From Chiridota heheva (lineage: Eukaryota; Echinodermata; Holothuroidea; Apodida; Chiridotidae): DNA of 64,000 bases. Where the stretch lies: NCBI GenBank assembly GCA_020152595.1, contig JAIGNY010000302.1, positions 12,501-76,500 on the forward strand, written 5' to 3'. Shown one piece after another: positions 58,465 to 64,000 of the stretch; the first letter of the stretch is position 1, and every line of letters begins with the position of its first letter. The notes under the pieces are model-generated. The model was not told the DNA's origin. It was given only the letters and a program-made list of their open reading frames with translations, and made no database searches. The translations under genes and the position numbers were made by a program.

Positions 58465-59584
58465 CGGCTTTACTTTTTCGCGAGTAATTACAGCGTTGAT
58501 TATTAATTGTTTATTTTTAAAATCCCGACAATTTTTTGTCATGTTTTTACGCACCGGTTTTAAGGGTTAAATTTCCAAGACAAGTCATATGCACCTATTT
58601 CACAGTGTATGATGATTTCCGAACTCATTAGTAATAACTGAATTTATCAGGTGTGTGAAGAGGTTAAGGCAACACTTGTTATCTTGTTTTATAATTTGTT
58701 TACAACACATGTGAATTACACAATATACTCTTAAAATCTGCTAAAGATGAACAAATTTCCTTACTTTTTGATTAATCATGCAATTTTTTTAGTATGAACG
58801 AGCAAATGTATTACAGTACCTTAAATCTTCTGCCTAAAATTTTTAAAGGTGAGCGGTCGATTATACGATAGTAATCAACAAGTGAGTTTAAAAGATATTC
58901 TGATAGGTTTCATTAATTGAAGTTTATTTAAAGAATTGTAGTTAAGACTTTGAGATGTTTCCCACTCATAAGGAATAAATTTTGCATATTTTAAAATTGA
59001 GTGAGGTTTGAGATCAGGTGCACCTTGAACACCTAAGGTGTTGGCAGCATGTCTTAAATGTCTTAAAGGCCAAACACGATTGTCTTGTGGACCTAGATGG
59101 TCCTTCTGCGCATGTGTTGATTATTGAGATTGAATATAACCTGCACTTTAAAAGACCGTGCTTTGGCTATCTGGTCCTGCACCTTACACACCTTAAATGA
59201 AAGAAAAATTCATTTAATTTTATAGAAATACATACAAAATATATTGGATCTGTAATGATAACATCACAGTTTTGAACTGCAAGGTCATTTTTTTCTTTGA
59301 AATGCAGTAACTCTTTAACAGAATATTGATGATGGGTTTTTCACCAATTTGGTTTGTTAATAATCCTCTGCTATATAAATGAAACTGAATAATGACAGGA
59401 ATATTTCTTTGAACAATTTCTACCCAAGCTGTTTATATATATCACAACTCAGGTACGCTAGTCCATAATGTATTGTGTCTGTATGCCTAATGGTTGTATC
59501 TGCATGTTACATTTTCAAAGTCGACAACAGAAACAAGAGGTATGTTTTCTATTATCATCAACATTGAATTCATTGTTTTAACAG
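58465..59584. other. Unassigned spacer or probable intron
   Basis: No repeat family was recognised. A donor-like GAG|GTATGT lies at 59538 without a clear exon before it. Imperfect inverted phrases GGTGCACC...ACACC occur around 59010-59040 and 59175-59195. Confidence 0.35.
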
Positions 59585-59675
59585 AAAACACTTCACACCA
59601 GAACAAAAACAACTATTGCATTTAATGACTGAGCAGATAAGAAACTGGGGACCGGAAATCACCACTGACCCTTAG
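59585..59675 (+). CDS. Candidate 3'-terminal coding exon
   Basis: Acceptor TTCATTGTTTTAACAG precedes. In one frame it reads KHFTPEQKQLLHLMTEQIRN, WGPEITTDP and stops at TAG (59673-59675). This is an ordinary-looking charged, helical C-terminus. It needs an upstream exon ending with two spare bases, whereas the exon at 56111-56304 ends in phase 0. They join directly only by using another frame, which stops after 15 codons. An unseen small exon in between is possible. Confidence 0.4.
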
Positions 59676-61889
59676 AAGCCAGAGATATACAAGATAAGTT
59701 GTCCACCATTTTGTATCACCTGCAAGAGAGAGGATAGTGAGGACCAATCAGCATCATCCACCTTTATGCTGTTCAGGAATGATATGCATCCAGGAGTACA
59801 AATCAACACCTTTTGAATTGAGAATGGCGGTAGTAAGCATGTTAATAATTACAAAACATTTATGGGGCGTACAACAAGAAATTCCTGCATGATGCCTGCA
59901 TCAGGGGGTGATTTGACCTCCTGTCTTTCACCACATGGGGGTAGGGGAATGAAGTGCCATATATTCCTTGGGGGCAAGAAATACCATTCATTTTTTTTTA
60001 TTAGCTCAACAAAGTTATAAAATGGGAACTTTTCGTTAAACTTTTGTCTCCCATTTTTGAAATGTATCTAGTCAAGAGGTTTTTAACTAAAAACTTCTGG
60101 AATTTGGCCGTCTTGAAGAGCATGAATATCTACACACAGGGTGTATTCAGTTTTTCATTTATTGTTTGCATACCTGAAATAGAGCAATTTTTATCATTTT
60201 CATGAAAATCTGCAGTCGAATCAGGAAAATATGTGCTGATGTGTAAATAATTGCCTACAGCTGACTATTCACACCATGGAAATGGTAAGACACCAAGAAT
60301 GCACCACTTTGTTCACACTACAGTGCACAATATCCTCTGTAGTGTGGATAGCATTGAACACCATTTTTTTTGCAGTTCTGTAGTTTCTTTAATCTAAGGT
60401 ATAGCAAATGACAAAAAACGTATTGATTTATGAAACTTTGTTTTTTCAGTCGAAATTTCAAATTAAGTACTATAATCCTCTGAAAAAGTGGGGGACTAAA
60501 GCTTCTTTCTCCTAGTAATTTGGGGAAAAGAGACCCCCCACACCCCCACCCCCCTCTCCCCAAAAAAAAAGAAAAGAAAAAAGGATGAAACATTTGAGGA
60601 AAATTAACAACAAAAATGAAAATGTAACCTTACTAAGAGATATCTAGTTAATCATCTTATAAATGAGGAAAATATTTGTATTTATAAATATTATTGCTGG
60701 AGGGCCTGAAGTGTACTTTCTTGGATTCCATTGGCAAACATGATGAATAATTCCGGCTATACATTTTCAGTCTATTGCCCTTAAAATCACCAGAGTTTAA
60801 ATAACTCATTGATGAAAACATCATTTGACAATCCAAAGCAATCCTCTGCCACAAGTTACATGCTTGGTTTGGCCTGGCAGCAACCCTTCTTTTGTTTGCA
60901 TACAGTGTATAATAACTGAGGTAAAATCACTAGGTTATCTGTGATGAGTTTCTTAATTGCTGCTTTTGGAGTCTAAAAGTCATACCCGCAGAAATGGAAG
61001 TTCTTGGTGAAAAGACTGAAAATTTATAGCGAGAATTGGGCATAATGAAGTCCCCTGTATTTCTATGGAATTTTTCCTTCCCTTTAGGAAAGTAAACTGC
61101 TTTTAGTCTACAAAAATAAGAAAATTGCCAGTTAAATAGTAAGATAAGTATTGTCAGTATGAAAGATTTAATTATTGTTTTCTCTGAAAAAGTGTTGTGA
61201 GGGTGATGAAGTATGCATCCTGCCAATCCAGAGGGGACAATGCCCCCAATTCCACAGATTTCTCCTTTTCTGGAGGCAATTAATTATTTTTAGCTAATAC
61301 ATGTGTAGACAGTTTCAATTGAATTTCCAAACAGCTAGGGTTTTGACATCAGCTGCCTCCAGCTGAATTTACACATTTTGATGAAAAAAAACTTGGTTTT
61401 GGGGATTGGGGGTATGCCCTCATAAAACAGACATGTATGACAGCCTTGCTTATTGTTTAGTTTCACCAAGGATGTGTTTGTACATCCTTGGTTTCACATC
61501 ATATGTTTGGCGCATTATCAGACAAGGTGATTGAAAGAAAAGATGTACAATGTTTAAGTATAATCAATGGAAATATTGCAAAGAATTAATTGTTTATAAC
61601 ATACTATTAAAAGACAGTGGACCATAAATATAATTTTTTATGCAAAACTTGACTTGAAAATGGCAACTCCCCATTTCATTTCATCTCCCTTTGATATCAT
61701 CTTTGCTACTCTTTTGAACATTTTTGTGATAAAGTTGAGCTTCAACATCATTGATGTTTTGTGGTAACTTTTGAAGTTGGTTAGTAAATATGAACCTGGC
61801 AATGGAAATATAGGTTGCCATACTCTAAAACCTCTTTTTTGGAATGAATAATGAATGGTTTTTCATCACGATAAGTGCCATAATTCCTC
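59676..61889. other. Unassigned region, possible 3' UTR and intergenic
   Basis: No repeat family or gene was recognised. Local features are a C-rich patch with an A-run (60534-60572) and a perfect 11-bp hairpin with 6-nt loop at 61465-61492 (ACCAAGGATGT stem). Confidence 0.4.
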
Positions 61890-62100
61890 AGTTTTAACCC
61901 TGCCATTTCCATCTCGCCATATTATGGTACGACTCAAGTGTCATCATAGAAAGTGGCCTCCCTTTTTTCTTAAGTGTACAGATTTTTCTGAACCCAAATT
62001 GGATTGAATACAATAAATCATGTTTCATTATAAACTTATATAATCTATTATAAACGAGTTTCAAAAACTTTAGATAAACTTGGCAAATGTGATATTTACA
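61890..62100 (-). pseudogene. LINE RT fragment (Jockey/CR1-type)
   Basis: A minus-strand reading gives LPSLSKVFE in one frame, then KLVYNRLYKFIMKHDLLYS and QFGFRK in the next, the conserved helix after the YRPIS motif of non-LTR RTs. It is abruptly joined to the gypsy fragment on its upstream side. Confidence 0.75.
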
Positions 62101-62345
62101 GACTTGTAAATAGAAATGACTTTGGCTATTGATTCTGGAAAAATCTTGTGCCACCATCCTTTTTATTTTCCAAAACGATGGGTGCAGAGTAGGTTGAATT
62201 TGCAGATTCTAGGATTCCCATGTTTAACATTTGTTCTACTTCCTCCTTGACTTTATGCCTTAGTGCATGAGGCAGAGGATAAGCCTTACAGCCAGACGTT
62301 AATTTGATATCATGTGAGTCAGCATTTGTTGCGCCAAGCAAATCT
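62101..62345 (-). pseudogene. Gmr1-like Ty3/gypsy RT, N-terminal part
   Basis: GATNADSHDIKLTSG, YPLPHALRHKVKEEVEQML, ILESANSTYSAPIVLENKKD and GGTRF are the start of a Ty3/gypsy reverse transcriptase. It stops before the YxDD core, where LINE sequence begins. It follows the integrase end (62640-62810) in reading order, as in the Gmr1-like group. Confidence 0.82.
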
Positions 62346-62812
62346 GTTGGGGTATTCCAAAATTTTGTAGCACCCGTTTCATATCTCCTAATTGCTCATC
62401 AGATTAGTCCTTACAAATGTTTACATCCTCAAAATATTCTTGTTAGTGGGCACTTTAACATCGATATTGCTTGCATTTTGATCGTCTTCTCCCTCCCCAT
62501 TATCAATTTCAATTACTGATACACAGACTTGCTCTAACATACCATTTAGTTACCATATTGTCACAGTGGATTTTAAGTGTGCCTATTTGTGCTGAACTTG
62601 GAGCAGTTGCATGCTTAATGATTCTTCAACAAGTTTGCATGAAAAACTTTTTGAGTTTTCGTTACAATCAATGCAATAGTCCATAGAGCCTTTTCTCTCA
62701 GTAACCATAAAAGGACCTTTCACTGTCTAATTAGTTTGTTACGGTGGGTGGGCAAAAACAAAAGCACTTTATCACCAACCTTAAATGACTGTTCTTTGGC
62801 TTTTTTGGCAGG
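62346..62812 (-). pseudogene. Gmr1-like Ty3/gypsy integrase C-terminus and linker to RT
   Basis: A minus-strand reading gives AKKAKEQSFKVGDKVLLFLP and THRNKLIRQ, a frameshift, KGPFMVTERKGSMDYCIDCN and VFHANLLK. These are the end of a gypsy integrase (VGDKVLL, WKGPF, FHANLL). An acidic linker (VSVIEIDNGEGEDDQNASNI) leads towards the RT start. Integrase upstream of RT is the reverse of the usual gypsy order. Frameshifts are present. Confidence 0.75.
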
Positions 62813-62825
62813 TGGCCTGTTTAAC

Positions 62826-63290
62826 AAACTTTAACTTGTTCAGAATACTGCTGCAAGACTGATCTCTGCCATAGGTATAAGATCTCATATTACTCCTATA
62901 ATTTTCCATTTGCATTGGCTCAGAATACAGTCACGAATGAGGTTTAGACTTTATGTTCATCTTTTCAAACTTCTCCATGGTCTTGCACCAATTTATCTGT
63001 CTGAATTAATTCATCTGTATGTCCCAGATCTCAGACTAAGGTCTGCCTCTAATAGCCCACTGATAAGGAGACAGTATGGCAGCAAACAAGTTAGTCTTTA
63101 CAACTTTGCTGTCACTGGACCATCTCTCTGGAATGAGCTGCCTGTCCACATCAGATCTACAAGTGACATCAATTTTAAGAAGCAATTGAAAACACACCTT
63201 TTTACCCAATAATGTAAAGCGCTTAGTTTTGTTCTCAATATAAGCACTATATAAGCATCTACATAGTAATAATAATAATAACAATAATGT
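62826..63290 (+). mobile_element. L2/CR1-like LINE 3' end with (TAA)n tail
   Basis: The frame gives LVQNTAARLISAIG, FHLHWLRIQSRMRFRLYVHL, LLHGLAPIYLSELI, GPSLWNELPVHIRS and FKKQLKTHLF, then TAA at 63210-63212. This is the invariant C-terminus of L2-like LINE ORF2. It is followed by AAAGCGCTTAG and CTATATAAGCA and a TAATAATAATAA tail at 63267-63290, the known style of L2 3' ends. One early stop (TAA for CAA) lies at the truncated 5' side. Confidence 0.93.
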
Positions 63291-64000
63291 CAGAACTCCC
63301 CCTCAGAAGGTTCAGACAGACTTTTCAATATAGTTAATGTACAACTTTTGAATGCTTGAATGCAATGAAGCTAAAACTTAAAATTACTTTCATGATCATG
63401 AGAGATCCTGGCCTACCTACAGTATTTGATTAATCAGACAATAATAAAAGTCCCTATCGCTGAATACTGTATTCTTTTGCTTTAGAGATAATGAATGGCA
63501 GAATGGTTTAGTCATGCTTATTCTGGCGTCTCAATGTTAATGTTAGGGGTTTGCCGTATAATTCTTCTATGAAATAGATTTGCGTTATGCTAACTTTGGG
63601 TGTATGGTGGAGGTTTTGTATGTGTACGCGCAGATGGTTGTCGGAGCAGGATGCATAGCAATGATCTTGTATTGGAAACGAGGGAATGTTTTTTGAAAAT
63701 TGGGTAGGTGGGAACAGATCAGTAGTTACGTTTGAAAGAAAAATAATCAACCGTGTTGTGTTTTTGGACGTTCTAAGCCACAAATTGTTTTGTATGGATT
63801 GGATTTTACTTTTTAAAAGATGTGGACATTATTTGGATTAGGCGTACAAAGTTATAACATTAGGCCTATGGCTAGGCTATTTGGATTACGAAGTTATGAC
63901 TTTATCAAGATAACAAAGTTCTGAAAGTGGATTAGAATATGTCATTAACGTTACTGTATTTGGATTGTTATATGATTTGGACAGCTTGCTTGCGGATAAT
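63291..64000. other. Unassigned right-end sequence
   Basis: No gene or repeat family was recognised. A 91-codon minus frame (63783-63508) has no domain. A TAGGCCTA-type motif occurs near 63863. Confidence 0.4.

Overview
This window is eukaryotic, repeat-dominated and probably from a marine deuterostome invertebrate, with an echinoderm-like animal as my best guess. The evidence is AT-rich sequence, frequent TAGGCCTA-type palindromes, tRNA-headed SINEs, several animal LINE clades, BEL/Pao debris, and a Ty3/gypsy fragment in which integrase precedes reverse transcriptase (the Gmr1-like order known from deuterostomes). No bacterial-style operon, CRISPR array or complete host gene is visible. The species assignment is inference.

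Layout. 1-2.1 kb: decayed minus-strand PHD/endonuclease/RT LINE. 2.1-5.3 kb: unassigned, TAGGCCTA-rich. 5.3-10.9 kb: a ~700-bp segment in three tandem copies, tied together by a 21-bp minisatellite. One copy carries a 1,069-bp piggyBac-like element at TTAA, and a LINE endonuclease fragment sits inside the minisatellite. 11.2-12.8 kb: broken RNase H-bearing LINE. 14.8 kb: a possible 62-nt exon. 14.87-34.62 kb: ~20 kb of macrosatellite, in which arrays of a 27-bp repeat alternate with six ~1.1-kb foldback cores whose arms look like head-to-head LTRs around one primer-binding-site-like loop. 35.9-37.3 kb: LINE pieces. 37.5 and 40.3 kb: possible exons. 38.4-39.5 kb: a 24-bp minisatellite. 42.2-51.1 kb: a nested pile in which an inverted pair of BEL/Pao gag-protease fragments was interrupted by a LINE (13-bp target duplication) and by a ~3.1-kb element with 83-bp inverted repeats that itself contains an L2/CR1-like RT fragment. 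51.1-55.9 kb: GC-rich 21-bp-based satellite. 55.9-59.7 kb: a SINE, two possible exons, a TTAA-flanked MITE and a tRNA-like sequence. 61.9-63.3 kb: LINE, Gmr1-like gypsy and L2-like LINE fragments.

Host genes. Five short plus-strand segments have good splice signals and one open frame (14797-14858, 37518-37681, 40278-40350, 56111-56304, 59585-59675). They may be exons of one or more large-intron genes. Only 37518-37681 and 40278-40350 join in a compatible phase. I cannot name a product.

The most unusual feature is the 20-kb macrosatellite with LTR-like palindromes. Most long open frames in the window are by-products of tandem repeats with periods divisible by three (21, 24, 27 bp), not genes.
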